From Staphylococcus coagulans (lineage in GTDB: Bacteria; Bacillota; Bacilli; Staphylococcales; Staphylococcaceae), in contig NZ_PPQN01000047.1 in NCBI RefSeq assembly GCF_002901995.1, positions 1-50,299 of the forward strand: a stretch of DNA of 50,299 bases, given 5' to 3'. The notes under the pieces are model-generated. The model ran no database searches and was not told the DNA's origin. It was given only the letters and a program-made list of their open reading frames with translations. Position 1 is the first letter of the stretch, and each line of letters opens with the position of its first letter. The position numbers and the translations under genes were made by a program. Below, in pieces: positions 9,902 through 18,763 of this stretch.

Positions 9902-10618
9902 ATGTCGGTAAATCCTGACGTTAATATTGTGAAAGAATGGATACTTAAAGAAATTGAAGAAGAGCGCATTAAACCTGGTGAATCTTTACCGGGTTTATTG
10001 GCACTTGCACGCACATGTAATGTAAAGACAGATGACGTTCAGGTTGCGATTCATGAACTCGTCACTGAACAAATTGTCACACAAAATTTTGAAGAGGGCG
10101 CAAGAGTTAAAGTACCTCAGCCGTTCTTTTATCCTTTAGATGAATTAATGAGTATTGGACGCATGATATCTGATAAAGGTTATGAAAATGGTACCGTCTT
10201 TTTAAGCCTCGATGAAGAAGAAGCATCGCTTGATGATTGTAAAGTGATGAACCTCGAACCTAAATCACAAATTACTGTTGTTGAACGTATTCGAACGGCT
10301 AATGGTCACCCAGTTGTCTATTGTTTAGATAAAGTAGCGACCAATGTATTTGAACATTTTGGTACGCATCATCAACAGACTTCTATTTTGAAAGCGGTTG
10401 AGACAGTGAGTCAAAAGAAAATTGCTTATGCAGAAACTGAGATGGAAGCGATTAGTTACGAACCTTATATCTCAGATGCCCTTGAGTCAGACCCGCAAGA
10501 TGGATTAATGCTTTTACGCCAAGTTCATTTCACTGAAGACGGCACACCTATTTTATACTCTTTAAACTATTTCAAGAGTAGCCTTGTGAAGTTTCGGACG
10601 ATAAGAAAACGTCTATAA
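9902..10618 (+). CDS. GntR family transcriptional regulator (YmfC-like)
   Basis: The 238-residue protein has an N-terminal GntR winged helix-turn-helix (about 1-70, including EEERIKPGESLPGLLALARTC-like sequence) and a C-terminal UTRA-type ligand-binding domain (about 85-235, ending in FTEDGTPILYSLNYF). This is the FadR/HutC-type layout. It starts three bases after the ftsK stop with GGAGAGG upstream, so it is probably co-transcribed with ftsK. The position before the yfmF/yfmH genes matches Bacillus ymfC. The ligand and targets are unknown. Confidence 0.88.
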   Translation: MSVNPDVNIVKEWILKEIEEERIKPGESLPGLLALARTCNVKTDDVQVAIHELVTEQIVTQNFEEGARVKVPQPFFYPLDELMSIGRMISDKGYENGTVFLSLDEEEASLDDCKVMNLEPKSQITVVERIRTANGHPVVYCLDKVATNVFEHFGTHHQQTSILKAVETVSQKKIAYAETEMEAISYEPYISDALESDPQDGLMLLRQVHFTEDGTPILYSLNYFKSSLVKFRTIRKRL

Positions 10619-10638
10619 CATAATAATTATAGTTTTTT
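10613..10638 (+). terminator. Weak AU-rich hairpin with T-run after the GntR gene
   Basis: CTATAA (10613-10618, containing the stop codon) pairs with TTATAG (10627-10632), followed by TTTTTT. The stem is short and AU-only, so it may only attenuate read-through into yfmF. Confidence 0.35.
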
Positions 10639-10654
10639 AAAAGGAGGAGTTGCT

Positions 10655-11920
10655 TTGAAACAGCTTCAACAAGAACCATCAAATTCAATTTCTGTCATGT
10701 CAACGCACAAATTTAAAACGACGACAGTGACTTTTAAATTTATGGCGCCATTAGATGTTGAGACGATGACACAACGTGCATTATTGAGTAAATTATTAGT
10801 TCGCGCGACACAAAACTATCCTACTGATAAAGCATTTAACCAATATTTGTCAGAATTATACGGTGCTTATGTGAACAGCTATGTATCTAAATATAAAGAT
10901 CGACATGTGATCACCATCAGTTTAGAAATCGTGAATGAACGTTACCTATTAGATGATGAGCCTTTATTTGAAAAAGGTGTCGCTTTATTAAAAGAGGTCA
11001 TTTTAAATCCGTTTGTTTCTCATGAAGCTTTTAATGAAAACTTTCTAGCGCAAGAAAAGCGTTTATTAAAGAAAAAACTTAAAGCCATTGAGGACAATAA
11101 ATCACAACTTGCATACTTGCAGTTACTTAAACATATGTTTGGTGATCATCCTTATCGTTATATGGCGGCAGGAGAGCTTGCAAATATTGATGACATATCA
11201 GTAACAGATATTTATCATACATATCAATCTATGCTAGAAAATGATTACTGCTCAGTTTACGTCGTAGGTAACGTAGATGAAGAAGCTACAGTACAACATA
11301 TTCAATCTGAGTTCAATATTCAACCTTTTACATATGCGTCAACTTCATTTGGTCAAGATATAAACCAAGATCAACCTGTAAAGGAAATCGTTGAGACTGA
11401 TCAAGTCGATCAAGCCAAATTAAATATAGGATTTAGATTTCCAACCCAATACGGTGAGCCTGATTATTACACGCTTATTGTTTTTAATATGATGTTTGGT
11501 GGCGATCCTTCGTCTGTATTATTCAATGAAGTGCGTGAACAAAAAAGTTTAGCCTATTCCATCCATTCGCAAATAGACGGTAAAAATGGCTTCTTATTTG
11601 TATTAAGTGGCGTTTCAGTTGATGATTATGAACTCGCAAAAGAAACGATTATCGAAGCATTCAATAGATTCAAGTCAGGAGATTTTACGGAAGATAAAAT
11701 GGCATTGGCCAAAAAAATTATTTTATCGAATCGTAAAGAAGCAAAAGACCGACCTAAGCATATGATTGAAACGATGCATAACCAATTGTTACTTAAAGAA
11801 CCGGAAAGTGAGTCTCAATTTGAATCTCGCATTCAAGCGGTGACACGTCAAGATGTTCAACGTCTATGTCAAAATGCACATTTAGATACCATTTATATTT
11901 TGACAAAGGGGGAAGCTTAA
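10655..11920 (+). CDS. yfmF: M16 peptidase-like protein YfmF (EF-P modification-associated)
   Basis: This 421-residue member of the M16 (insulinase/mitochondrial processing peptidase) fold is the upstream half of a pair. It lacks the zinc motif HxxEH: the equivalent region reads SKLLVRATQNYPTDKAFNQ, so it should be the non-catalytic subunit, while the next gene has the motif. Later M16 features such as FGGDPSSVLFNEVREQKSLAYS are present. In Bacillus subtilis the homologous ymfF is required for 5-aminopentanol modification of elongation factor P. The TTG start at 10655 follows AAAGGAGGAG. It is separated from yfmH by one base. Confidence 0.9.
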   Translation: MKQLQQEPSNSISVMSTHKFKTTTVTFKFMAPLDVETMTQRALLSKLLVRATQNYPTDKAFNQYLSELYGAYVNSYVSKYKDRHVITISLEIVNERYLLDDEPLFEKGVALLKEVILNPFVSHEAFNENFLAQEKRLLKKKLKAIEDNKSQLAYLQLLKHMFGDHPYRYMAAGELANIDDISVTDIYHTYQSMLENDYCSVYVVGNVDEEATVQHIQSEFNIQPFTYASTSFGQDINQDQPVKEIVETDQVDQAKLNIGFRFPTQYGEPDYYTLIVFNMMFGGDPSSVLFNEVREQKSLAYSIHSQIDGKNGFLFVLSGVSVDDYELAKETIIEAFNRFKSGDFTEDKMALAKKIILSNRKEAKDRPKHMIETMHNQLLLKEPESESQFESRIQAVTRQDVQRLCQNAHLDTIYILTKGEA

Positions 11921-11921
11921 T

Positions 11922-13211
11922 ATGAACCATACGTATTATCAGCAAATTGATGAAACAGTTTATCATACAACATTAGAAAACGGACTCAACCTTTTTGTCA
12001 TTCCAAAAAAAGATTTTCAAAAAACATTTGTGACGTATACAACACAATTTGGGTCGCTTGATCATCGATTCAAACCACATCAGTCAGACCAATTTGTTAG
12101 TGTACCCGATGGGGTTGCGCATTTTTTAGAACATAAATTATTTGAAAAAGAAGAAGGCGACTTGTTTACGGAATTTGCTGAGCACGATGCGCAAGTCAAT
12201 GCATTTACGAGCTTTGATCGTACAAGTTACTTATTTAGTGCAACAAATCACATTGATGACAATATTTTGAGATTGTTGAAAATGGTGGAAACTCCTTATT
12301 TTACTGAAGAATCAGTGGAAAAAGAAAAAGGCATTATTGCTGAAGAAATAAAAATGTACCAAGAGCAGCCAGGTTATCGCCTAATGTTCAATACTTTACG
12401 CGCAATGTACCATGATCATCCTGTTAAAGTGGACATCGCAGGCTCAGTCGAAAGTATTTATCAAATTACTAAAGAAGATTTATATCTTTGTTATGAAACT
12501 TTTTATCATCCGTCAAATATGGTTTTATTTGTCGTTGGTGATGTTGAACCGACACATATAGGGCAATTGGTGAAACAACATGAAGATGCACGTGCAATTG
12601 AGGCACAGCCGGAAATTGAAAGAGATCCGCTCAATGAAAGTAATGAAGTCGTCCAGGCTAATGTCAGTGAGCGCATGCATATTCAATCACCTCGATTAAT
12701 GATTGGACTTAAACACCCAGTTGATGATTTCACAGAACACCAACGTGTTAAAGAAGATATTGAAATGTCATTTTTCTTTGAGATGATTTATGGCGAAGAG
12801 ACGAATTTCTACCAAGCCTTACTTAATCAAGACTTGATTGATGATACATTTAATTATCAAACGGTGATAGAACCCTCATATAGTTTTTCATTAATTACTT
12901 CTGCAACATCAAAACCTGAGCAATTAAAAAAATTATTGATTGATGAGTTAACAACAAATATGGGCCAAGTCAAAGATCAAAAAGCATTTGATTTATTGAA
13001 ACGTCAATTTATAGGGGAGTATATTTCAAGTTTAAATGCCCCTGAATATATTGCGAATCAATCTACAAAGTTTTATTTTGATGGTGTTAGTTTATTTGAA
13101 TTGTTGGAAATCATTGAAGGTATTACGCTAGAAACGATGAATGCGACTATTAAAAAACGTGTTCAATTAGATGCGATAGTCGATAGTCGATTGGAGATGG
13201 AAAAATCGTGA
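11922..13211 (+). CDS. yfmH: M16 family metallopeptidase YfmH (EF-P modification-associated)
   Basis: This is the catalytic-type partner of the preceding M16 protein. The 429-residue sequence has the inverted zinc motif HFLEH (residues 67-71), with the distal acidic segment IIAEEIKMYQEQP. ATG 11922 lies one base after the yfmF stop, behind AAAGGGGG. Its 3' end overlaps ymfI by 4 bases (GTGA), so the three genes are translationally coupled. B. subtilis YmfH is needed for EF-P hydroxyl-type lysine modification; the exact peptidase substrate is not known to me. Confidence 0.92.
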   Translation: MNHTYYQQIDETVYHTTLENGLNLFVIPKKDFQKTFVTYTTQFGSLDHRFKPHQSDQFVSVPDGVAHFLEHKLFEKEEGDLFTEFAEHDAQVNAFTSFDRTSYLFSATNHIDDNILRLLKMVETPYFTEESVEKEKGIIAEEIKMYQEQPGYRLMFNTLRAMYHDHPVKVDIAGSVESIYQITKEDLYLCYETFYHPSNMVLFVVGDVEPTHIGQLVKQHEDARAIEAQPEIERDPLNESNEVVQANVSERMHIQSPRLMIGLKHPVDDFTEHQRVKEDIEMSFFFEMIYGEETNFYQALLNQDLIDDTFNYQTVIEPSYSFSLITSATSKPEQLKKLLIDELTTNMGQVKDQKAFDLLKRQFIGEYISSLNAPEYIANQSTKFYFDGVSLFELLEIIEGITLETMNATIKKRVQLDAIVDSRLEMEKS

Positions 13212-13912
13212 AAGCTTTAGTTGTTGGTGGATCGGGCAATATAGGTCGTGCAATTACGCATGACCTTCTTTCACGTGGCTATGAAGTTATAGTGACTTAT
13301 CATAATACATCTATTGATGAGTTAGTCACAATGTACGAAAACCAGCCGGTTCAATTTGTGCAACTCGACTTGACAAAATCCATTCAACTTGAAGAAAAAT
13401 TAAAATTTATTCAAAATTTAGATGTGTTAATTTATACGAGTGGACAAAGTTTATTTGGCATGCTCCAAGATATGACAGATCAGCAAATTCACGATGCTTA
13501 TATGGTGCATGTATTTCATTTTATTAAAATGTCCCAATTTTTTGTAGATCAATTGCGACAAAGTGAGAATGGGCGTATTATCGTCATTTCATCTATTTGG
13601 GGTGAAATGGGGGCGAGTTTTGAAACCATATATTCCTCTATGAAAGCAGCGCAAATCGGATTTGTCAAAGCACTCGGACAGGAATTATCTCGAACGAACG
13701 TGACAGTGAATGCGATTGCGCCGGGCGTTGTTGCAGGACGTATGACGGATGCGTTATCAGAAGAAGCGCGTGAGGATTTACTCGAATCATTGCCACAGCA
13801 CCGATGGATAGACCCAACAGAAATTGCACATGCAACGCAATACTTACTATCTTCTGAGGCGAAAAGCATTACGGGTACAGTTCAACGTATTAATGGTGGC
13901 TGGTATTGTTAA
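13208..13912 (+). CDS. ymfI: Elongation factor P 5-aminopentanone reductase (SDR family)
   Basis: The 234-residue short-chain dehydrogenase has a nucleotide-binding GGSGNIGRA motif at residues 7-15. The catalytic Ser lies in ISSIWGEMG and the YSSMK motif follows. The C-terminal INGGWYC resembles FabG proteins. In B. subtilis YmfI reduces 5-aminopentanone to 5-aminopentanol on Lys32 of EF-P, the last step of the modification. The GTG start overlaps the yfmH stop by 4 bases. Coupling to the M16 pair supports this role over fatty-acid synthesis, although older annotations call it FabG-like. Confidence 0.9.
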   Translation: MKALVVGGSGNIGRAITHDLLSRGYEVIVTYHNTSIDELVTMYENQPVQFVQLDLTKSIQLEEKLKFIQNLDVLIYTSGQSLFGMLQDMTDQQIHDAYMVHVFHFIKMSQFFVDQLRQSENGRIIVISSIWGEMGASFETIYSSMKAAQIGFVKALGQELSRTNVTVNAIAPGVVAGRMTDALSEEAREDLLESLPQHRWIDPTEIAHATQYLLSSEAKSITGTVQRINGGWYC

Positions 13913-13914
13913 TT

Positions 13915-13923
13915 TGCTATAAT
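13915..13923 (+). promoter_or_regulatory. Extended -10 promoter for the DUF3388 gene
   Basis: TGC followed by TATAAT (13918-13923) gives an extended -10 element just after the ymfI stop. No good -35 is visible, as is allowed for TGn-type promoters. Confidence 0.45.
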
Positions 13924-13966
13924 ATGAATAAATAACGTATAGGCAAGCGTTGCAAGGGGGTTTTTT

Positions 13967-14812
13967 ATGATTACACGTGAAAAGAGGGAATGGTATCTAG
14001 AGTATAGTATCAATATTAATAGAGCAGGTTTGTTAGGTGATATTTCAAGTTTACTTGGGATGATGGGAATTAATATTGGTGCAATTAACGGTATTGATAA
14101 GTCCATTCGTGCTTTTATTATTAGATCCGATAGTGAAGAGAAAGTAAAACGCTTTGAAACTTTACTTAAAGAAATTGATGACATTTCCCTGAGAGTCTTG
14201 CGTGAGCCAGAATTAAAAGACAGGCTTGCTGTGAGACATGGCCGTTTTGTAAAACAAGATGAGCATAATAAAAAAATATTTCGTTTTGAAAGAGACGATT
14301 TAGGTTTACTCGTTGATTTTATGGCTGAATTATTTAAAGAAGAAGGTCATAAATTAATTGGGATTCGAGGTATGCCACGTGTTGGTAAAACGGAATCTAT
14401 TGTAGCTGGCAGTGTATCTGCGCATAAGAGATGGTTATTCATCAGTTCAACTTTAATTAAACAAACGGTTCGCAGTTCACTAATTAAAGGTGAATACGAT
14501 AAAGATCATGTGTATATTATTGATGGTGCGGTTACTGCAAGAGAAACAAATCCAAAGCACCAAGAGCTTGTTAAAGAAGTCATGACGTTGCCATCAGTAA
14601 AAGTCGTTGAACATCCTGATTTATTTGTTGAAGCAAGCGATTATATTATGGATGATTTTGATTATATTATTGAATTAAGAACCGAAGAAAATCAGACCAT
14701 CGAATATGAAGAAATGAAAAAGCAAACCGTTAGAAGTAAAAATAACTTAGATTTTGGAGATACATTTGGTGGTTTCGGAGACGGCTTTGGTGATGGTTTT
14801 GGTTCGTTCTAA
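13967..14812 (+). CDS. YmfK-like protein (DUF3388) with ACT-like domain
   Basis: This 281-residue protein is of unknown function. The N-terminal 75 residues look like an ACT ligand-binding domain (EYSININRAGLLGDISSLLG followed by NIGAINGIDK). The middle has a P-loop-like GMPRVGKTES, and the C-terminus is a low-complexity Phe-Gly-Asp tail (residues 263-281). The position between ymfI and the rodZ-like gene matches B. subtilis ymfK. ATG 13967 follows AAGGGGG. The P-loop suggests nucleotide binding and the tail could be a flexible interaction element, but neither is established. Confidence 0.85.
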   Translation: MITREKREWYLEYSININRAGLLGDISSLLGMMGINIGAINGIDKSIRAFIIRSDSEEKVKRFETLLKEIDDISLRVLREPELKDRLAVRHGRFVKQDEHNKKIFRFERDDLGLLVDFMAELFKEEGHKLIGIRGMPRVGKTESIVAGSVSAHKRWLFISSTLIKQTVRSSLIKGEYDKDHVYIIDGAVTARETNPKHQELVKEVMTLPSVKVVEHPDLFVEASDYIMDDFDYIIELRTEENQTIEYEEMKKQTVRSKNNLDFGDTFGGFGDGFGDGFGSF

Positions 14813-14832
14813 CGTTTGGAGGAGAGCACAAG

Positions 14833-15228
14833 TTGAAAACAATCGGTGAAGTACTGCAAAGTAAAAGAGAAGGTTTAGGAATGACTTTAGCTGAATTAGA
14901 AAAAAGAACACAAATTCAGCGACAAACATTAGTTGCCATTGAACGCAACCAATTTGAGCAATTTGAACATCCCAATCATATACGAGGTTTTATACAAAAA
15001 TATGCGCAATCCGTGAATGTTGATGGTTCATTACTCATGGATAAGCATAAAGAAGAGTTGCCTTCCATGACACACCAAGCCCATGATATTTTACAACAAA
15101 TCTCACAAAATCAAGATGCATTAGTATTTTCTAATACAGATGTGCAACCGAAAAAAGTTGCGATTATTATTGGTATGCTGATTGGTATCACAGCTGTACT
15201 TTGGGGGCTATTAACCATTGTGCTATAA
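14833..15228 (+). CDS. Short RodZ-like helix-turn-helix membrane protein
   Basis: The 131-residue protein has a Cro/XRE-type helix-turn-helix at residues 3-70 (LAELEKRTQIQRQTLVAIE and HPNHIRGFIQKYAQ), a linker, and one transmembrane helix at the very end (about 108-131). RodZ in rods continues with an extracytoplasmic domain, which is absent here. A version this short is usual in staphylococci, so this is not a truncation. RodZ-type proteins link MreB or division proteins to the membrane; cocci lack MreB, so the partner is uncertain. The TTG start at 14833 follows GGAGGAG. Confidence 0.85.
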   Translation: MKTIGEVLQSKREGLGMTLAELEKRTQIQRQTLVAIERNQFEQFEHPNHIRGFIQKYAQSVNVDGSLLMDKHKEELPSMTHQAHDILQQISQNQDALVFSNTDVQPKKVAIIIGMLIGITAVLWGLLTIVL

Positions 15229-15229
15229 T
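15201..15229 (+). promoter_or_regulatory. Likely pgsA promoter inside the rodZ-like gene end
   Basis: TTGGGG (15201-15206), a 17-base spacer and TATAAT (15224-15229) preceded by TG (extended -10). It overlaps the stop codon of the preceding gene. Confidence 0.5.
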
Positions 15230-15268
15230 AGTAATAAGAGAAACAGATAAGTGGAGAGAGGAATAATT

Positions 15269-15856
15269 ATGAATATACCTAACCAGATCACATTGTTTCG
15301 AGTCATCTTAATTCCAATATTTATGTTGTTTGCACTTGTTGATTTTGGAATGGGAAATGTTTCTTTCATAGGGGGACACTCGATTCGAATTGAATTTTTA
15401 ATTAGTGGAATCATTTTTATTATCGCATCATTAAGTGATTTTTTAGACGGCTATTTAGCACGTAAATGGCAAATTGTAACAAATATGGGGAAATTTCTAG
15501 ATCCACTTGCTGATAAACTTCTTGTTTCTGCAGCTTTAGTTGTTTTAGTAGAACTTGGATTGACGAATTCTGTCGTTGCCATCATCGTTATTGCACGTGA
15601 GTTTGCGGTGACAGGATTGAGACTCTTACAAATTGAACAGGGCTTTGTTAGTGCGGCAGGTCAACTTGGAAAAATTAAAACGGCAGTAACGATGGTTGCC
15701 TTAGTTTTCATTTTACTAGGTGAACCTTTGAGCCAGTGGATTGGTTTTTCTTTAGGTCAAATATTATTGTATATTGGTGTCTTTTTTACAATTTTATCAG
15801 GTATTGAGTATTTCTATAAAGGTAGAGATGTTTTTTTGCAAGATAAAAAAGCTTAA
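15269..15856 (+). CDS. pgsA: CDP-diacylglycerol-glycerol-3-phosphate 3-phosphatidyltransferase
   Basis: PgsA makes phosphatidylglycerol phosphate from CDP-diacylglycerol and glycerol-3-phosphate at the membrane. The 195-residue protein is multi-pass and has the CDP-alcohol phosphotransferase motif spread over [12 protein letters not shown] and [12 protein letters not shown] (the D-G-A-R...G...D...D pattern). The frame is open to a GTG at 15251, but the GGAGAGAGG binding site (15253-15261) lies inside that extension, so ATG 15269 is the start. In S. aureus, changes in this gene are among those associated with daptomycin non-susceptibility. A terminator follows. Confidence 0.96.
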   Translation: MNIPNQITLFRVILIPIFMLFALVDFGMGNVSFIGGHSIRIEFLISGIIFIIASLSDFLDGYLARKWQIVTNMGKFLDPLADKLLVSAALVVLVELGLTNSVVAIIVIAREFAVTGLRLLQIEQGFVSAAGQLGKIKTAVTMVALVFILLGEPLSQWIGFSLGQILLYIGVFFTILSGIEYFYKGRDVFLQDKKA

Positions 15857-15888
15857 TTTTATGATTACCTCAAGGATGAATAAACTTT

Positions 15889-15957
15889 TAAGAGTGAAAC
15901 AAAGAGAACAATGTTGAATTGGGCTGTTTGTTTTACTCTTCTTTTATTTTGCTTGTA
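15889..15957 (+). terminator. Terminator of pgsA
   Basis: AAGAGTGAAACAAA starting near 15890 pairs with TTGTTTTACTCTT ending near 15942, followed by CTTTTATTTT. Confidence 0.75.
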
Positions 15958-15979
15958 ACAACAAGCTCATATATGGATC

Positions 15980-16001
15980 AAGTCTTCTGTAATGAAGACT
16001 T
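15980..16001. repeat. Perfect 8-bp inverted repeat before cinA
   Basis: AAGTCTTC (15980-15987) and GAAGACTT (15994-16001) are perfectly complementary with a 6-base spacer and no T-run. This could be an operator or a leader hairpin of cinA; a TATAAT lies downstream at 16066-16071. Confidence 0.5.
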
Positions 16002-16114
16002 AGTTGAAAAGGATTATTCTGTAAAACAAAAAACGGTTTAGTTCCATTTCAAAGGGATATCAAGCTATAATAAAGTTGTGAATAAGATTTTGTAGGCAGA
16101 AAGAAGGCAATATT

Positions 16115-17263
16115 ATGAAAGTCTGTATTATCGCAGTAGGGTCAGAGTTACTTTTAGGCCAAATTACAAATACGAATGCTCAATTTTTATCACAAAAGTT
16201 GAATGAAGCAGGTCATCATGTCTTGGAGCATATCGTGGTCGGTGACAATGAAAAAAGACTTGAAACTGTCATAAAAAGAGCGATAGAGCAATATGATGCA
16301 CTAATTTTCACGGGTGGTTTAGGACCCACAAAAGATGATTTAACAAAACAAACGGTTGCAACTGTTTTAAATAAAAAACTCGTAACAGATCAAGAAGCGC
16401 TCAATTACATTGAAGATTATTTCAAGCAACATGAAAAAGAAATGACGCCGAATAATAAGCAGCAAGCACTTGTGATTGAAGGTGCAAAAGTGTTACCCAA
16501 TCGTGTAGGGATGGCGCCTGGTATTTATTTGAATGAAAATAATAAGCACATTGTTATGCTACCAGGACCACCGAAAGAAATGCAACCGATGGTCGTGAAT
16601 GAACTCATGCCTTACTTTTCACAAGGTGGAAAAACAATTTTCTCTGAAGTGTTACGTTTTTGTGGGATAGGTGAATCACAAGTTGAAACAGAATTACTTG
16701 ACTTAATCGATGCGCAAACAAACCCAACAATTGCACCACTTGCAGGTACGCACGAAGTCACAATCAGATTGACAGCAAGCGCGGATGATGAAAAAGCGAG
16801 TCAACAGTTAATAGCGCCGATAAAAGATGAAATATTAAGTCGAATGGGTCGTTATTATTATGGTTCCAATGACACGACACCTGAGCGCGCTGTTATGGCG
16901 TTACAAAAGAAATCATTTGCGATATATGATCAAGTGACAGAAGGTTTACTTTACTCTAGATTAAAAAAAGAGGATCAAACACATCTATTAAAAGGGTATA
17001 TGATGCATCATCCTCAATTTGTAGATGAAACAGCTACAATTGAGAACCAATTATATGCATCAGCAGTATTTGTGCAATCTTTATATGACACTGAACAGGC
17101 GATGAGCCTTCTTTCACATGGCAATACAATCTATATTGGTTTTCTAGATCATGATCGCTTCCGAGTTGAAACATTTAAAATGAGTCATCACAGAAATTTA
17201 CAACGTGATCGAAGTCAAAATTATGTACTGATTGCATGGCTAAATGAACTAAAACAGCACTAA
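16115..17263 (+). CDS. cinA: CinA family protein (competence/damage-inducible)
   Basis: The 382-residue protein has an N-terminal molybdopterin-binding-like (COG1058) domain with VGSELLLGQ, FTGGLGPTKDD and LPGPPKEMQPM, a part that in other species hydrolyses ADP-ribose-type pyrophosphates. The C-terminal domain should be a PncC-type nicotinamide-nucleotide amidase, but the catalytic AESCTGG motif is replaced (residues 271-279 read YDQVTEGLL), so this half is probably inactive. ATG 16115 follows AGAAAGAAGG. The position before recA is the conserved cinA-recA order. Confidence 0.93.
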   Translation: MKVCIIAVGSELLLGQITNTNAQFLSQKLNEAGHHVLEHIVVGDNEKRLETVIKRAIEQYDALIFTGGLGPTKDDLTKQTVATVLNKKLVTDQEALNYIEDYFKQHEKEMTPNNKQQALVIEGAKVLPNRVGMAPGIYLNENNKHIVMLPGPPKEMQPMVVNELMPYFSQGGKTIFSEVLRFCGIGESQVETELLDLIDAQTNPTIAPLAGTHEVTIRLTASADDEKASQQLIAPIKDEILSRMGRYYYGSNDTTPERAVMALQKKSFAIYDQVTEGLLYSRLKKEDQTHLLKGYMMHHPQFVDETATIENQLYASAVFVQSLYDTEQAMSLLSHGNTIYIGFLDHDRFRVETFKMSHHRNLQRDRSQNYVLIAWLNELKQH

Positions 17264-17301
17264 TATTATATGGTTTTGAGCAAAACACAAGCACATGCGT
17301 T

Positions 17302-17332
17302 CTATTTTGTTGGTATTTAAATCACAAAATAG
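17302..17332. repeat. Inverted repeat upstream of recA
   Basis: CTATTTTGT (17302-17310) and ACAAAATAG (17324-17332) form a perfect 9-bp dyad with a 13-base spacer. It abuts the LexA box and may act as the cinA terminator or read-through barrier, although no T-run follows. Confidence 0.55.
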
Positions 17333-17346
17333 CGAACAAATATTCG
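17333..17346. promoter_or_regulatory. LexA (SOS) box of recA
   Basis: CGAACAAATATTCG matches the Gram-positive LexA consensus CGAAC-N4-GTTCG except for one base. It lies 8 bases upstream of the recA -35 element, as expected for SOS control. Confidence 0.9.
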
Positions 17347-17354
17347 TAAAATGC

Positions 17355-17383
17355 TTGTAATTTTAATTGAAAGCATGTATAGT
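17355..17383 (+). promoter_or_regulatory. Promoter of recA
   Basis: TTGTAA (17355-17360), a 17-base spacer and TATAGT (17378-17383), 46 bases before the TTG start. Confidence 0.7.
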
Positions 17384-17428
17384 AGAATTAAATTAAAAGG
17401 AAATTTTTATTTATTAGGGGGTCCTATA

Positions 17429-18472
17429 TTGGATAATGAACGTCAAAAAGCACTCGACACAGTAATAAAAAATATGGAAAAGTCATTCGGTAAAGGTGCC
17501 GTTATGAAACTAGGTGAAAATAAAGATCGCCGTGTTTCTAGTGTTTCAACAGGTTCTGTTACATTGGATCATGCATTAGGGGTTGGCGGCTATCCAAAAG
17601 GTCGTATTATTGAAGTTTATGGCCCTGAAAGTTCTGGTAAAACGACTGTAGCGTTGCACGCGATTGCTGAAGTGCAAAAAAATGGCGGTATTGCTGCGTT
17701 TATCGATGCTGAACATGCGTTGGATCCTGTCTATGCTGAAGCGCTCGGTGTGGATATCGATAATCTATACCTTTCTCAACCTGACCACGGTGAACAAGGT
17801 TTAGAAATTGCTGAAGCGTTCGTTAGAAGTGGCGCCGTGGACATTGTTATTGTGGACTCTGTTGCAGCCTTAACACCTAAAGCAGAAATCGAAGGTGAAA
17901 TGGGTGATACACATGTAGGTTTACAAGCGCGTCTTATGTCTCAAGCATTACGTAAACTTTCAGCAGCCATTTCAAAATCAAATACGACTGCAATTTTCAT
18001 TAACCAAATTCGTGAAAAAGTAGGTGTTATGTTCGGTAATCCTGAAACGACGCCAGGTGGTCGTGCGTTGAAATTCTACAGTTCTGTCCGCTTAGAAGTA
18101 AGACGTGCAGAACAATTGAAACAAGGCCAAGACATCGTAGGTAACCGTACGAAAATCAAAGTCGTGAAGAATAAAGTAGCACCACCATTTAAAGTTGCTG
18201 AAGTCGATATCATGTATGGTCAAGGTATCTCTCGTGAAGGTGAATTAATTGATTTAGGTGTGCAATATGACATTGTAGACAAATCTGGTGCATGGTATTC
18301 TTATAACGGCGAACGTATGGGCCAAGGTAAAGAGAATGTAAAACAATTCTTAAAAGAAAACCCACAATTAGAAGATGAAATCGATCGAAAACTCCGTGAA
18401 AAATTAGGTATTTTTGACGGTGATGTGGAAGAAAAAGAGCAAGAAGAGCCACAAACATTATTTGATGAATAA
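17429..18472 (+). CDS. recA: Recombinase RecA
   Basis: RecA is the strand-exchange ATPase and the co-protease that triggers LexA cleavage. The 347-residue product starts [20 protein letters not shown] and has Walker [10 protein letters not shown], the Walker B VDSVAAL, the MAW-like EIEGEMGD and DNA-binding loops. The C-terminus is acidic. The frame is open upstream to 17351, but that start would overlap the -35/-10 promoter region. TTG 17429, with AGGGGGT at 17416-17422, gives the family length and N-terminus. Confidence 0.98.
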   Translation: MDNERQKALDTVIKNMEKSFGKGAVMKLGENKDRRVSSVSTGSVTLDHALGVGGYPKGRIIEVYGPESSGKTTVALHAIAEVQKNGGIAAFIDAEHALDPVYAEALGVDIDNLYLSQPDHGEQGLEIAEAFVRSGAVDIVIVDSVAALTPKAEIEGEMGDTHVGLQARLMSQALRKLSAAISKSNTTAIFINQIREKVGVMFGNPETTPGGRALKFYSSVRLEVRRAEQLKQGQDIVGNRTKIKVVKNKVAPPFKVAEVDIMYGQGISREGELIDLGVQYDIVDKSGAWYSYNGERMGQGKENVKQFLKENPQLEDEIDRKLREKLGIFDGDVEEKEQEEPQTLFDE

Positions 18473-18492
18473 TCGTATTTCGATATAAAATT

Positions 18493-18546
18493 AAAAGTGA
18501 AACATGGATCTAAATCAAAATGAGATTCGGTTTCACTTTTTGTTTT
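18493..18546 (+). terminator. Terminator of recA
   Basis: AAAAGTGAAAC (18493-18503) pairs with GTTTCACTTTT (18530-18540), followed by TGTTTT. Confidence 0.85.
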
Positions 18547-18680
18547 GGAAAGGCTAATTGCAACAAAATTTCAAATAGAATATGATATCATGATGATTTT
18601 TCGTTTTGAAATGTATCATCTTTTTTATTCAATAGTGTTGGATACCTTGATTTTTCATTGTTCAAAACGTACAATTGAAC

Positions 18681-18710
18681 TTGTATGATTCTTATTTTTA
18701 GTCATATAAT
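18681..18710 (+). promoter_or_regulatory. Promoter of rny
   Basis: TTGTAT (18681-18686), an 18-base spacer and TATAAT (18705-18710), about 50 bases before the GTG start. Confidence 0.6.
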
Positions 18711-18763
18711 CATATAGATTGGTTAACATACAGAACGAAATCCTAGAAAAAGGAGGTGTTTGT

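Noticed and set aside
13549..13869. A 106-codon minus-strand open frame
   Set aside because: It is antisense to the catalytic region of the short-chain dehydrogenase ymfI and has no supporting signals.
17351..17428. Longer recA N-terminus
   Set aside because: The extension overlaps the recA promoter and is absent from RecA proteins; TTG 17429 has the binding site.
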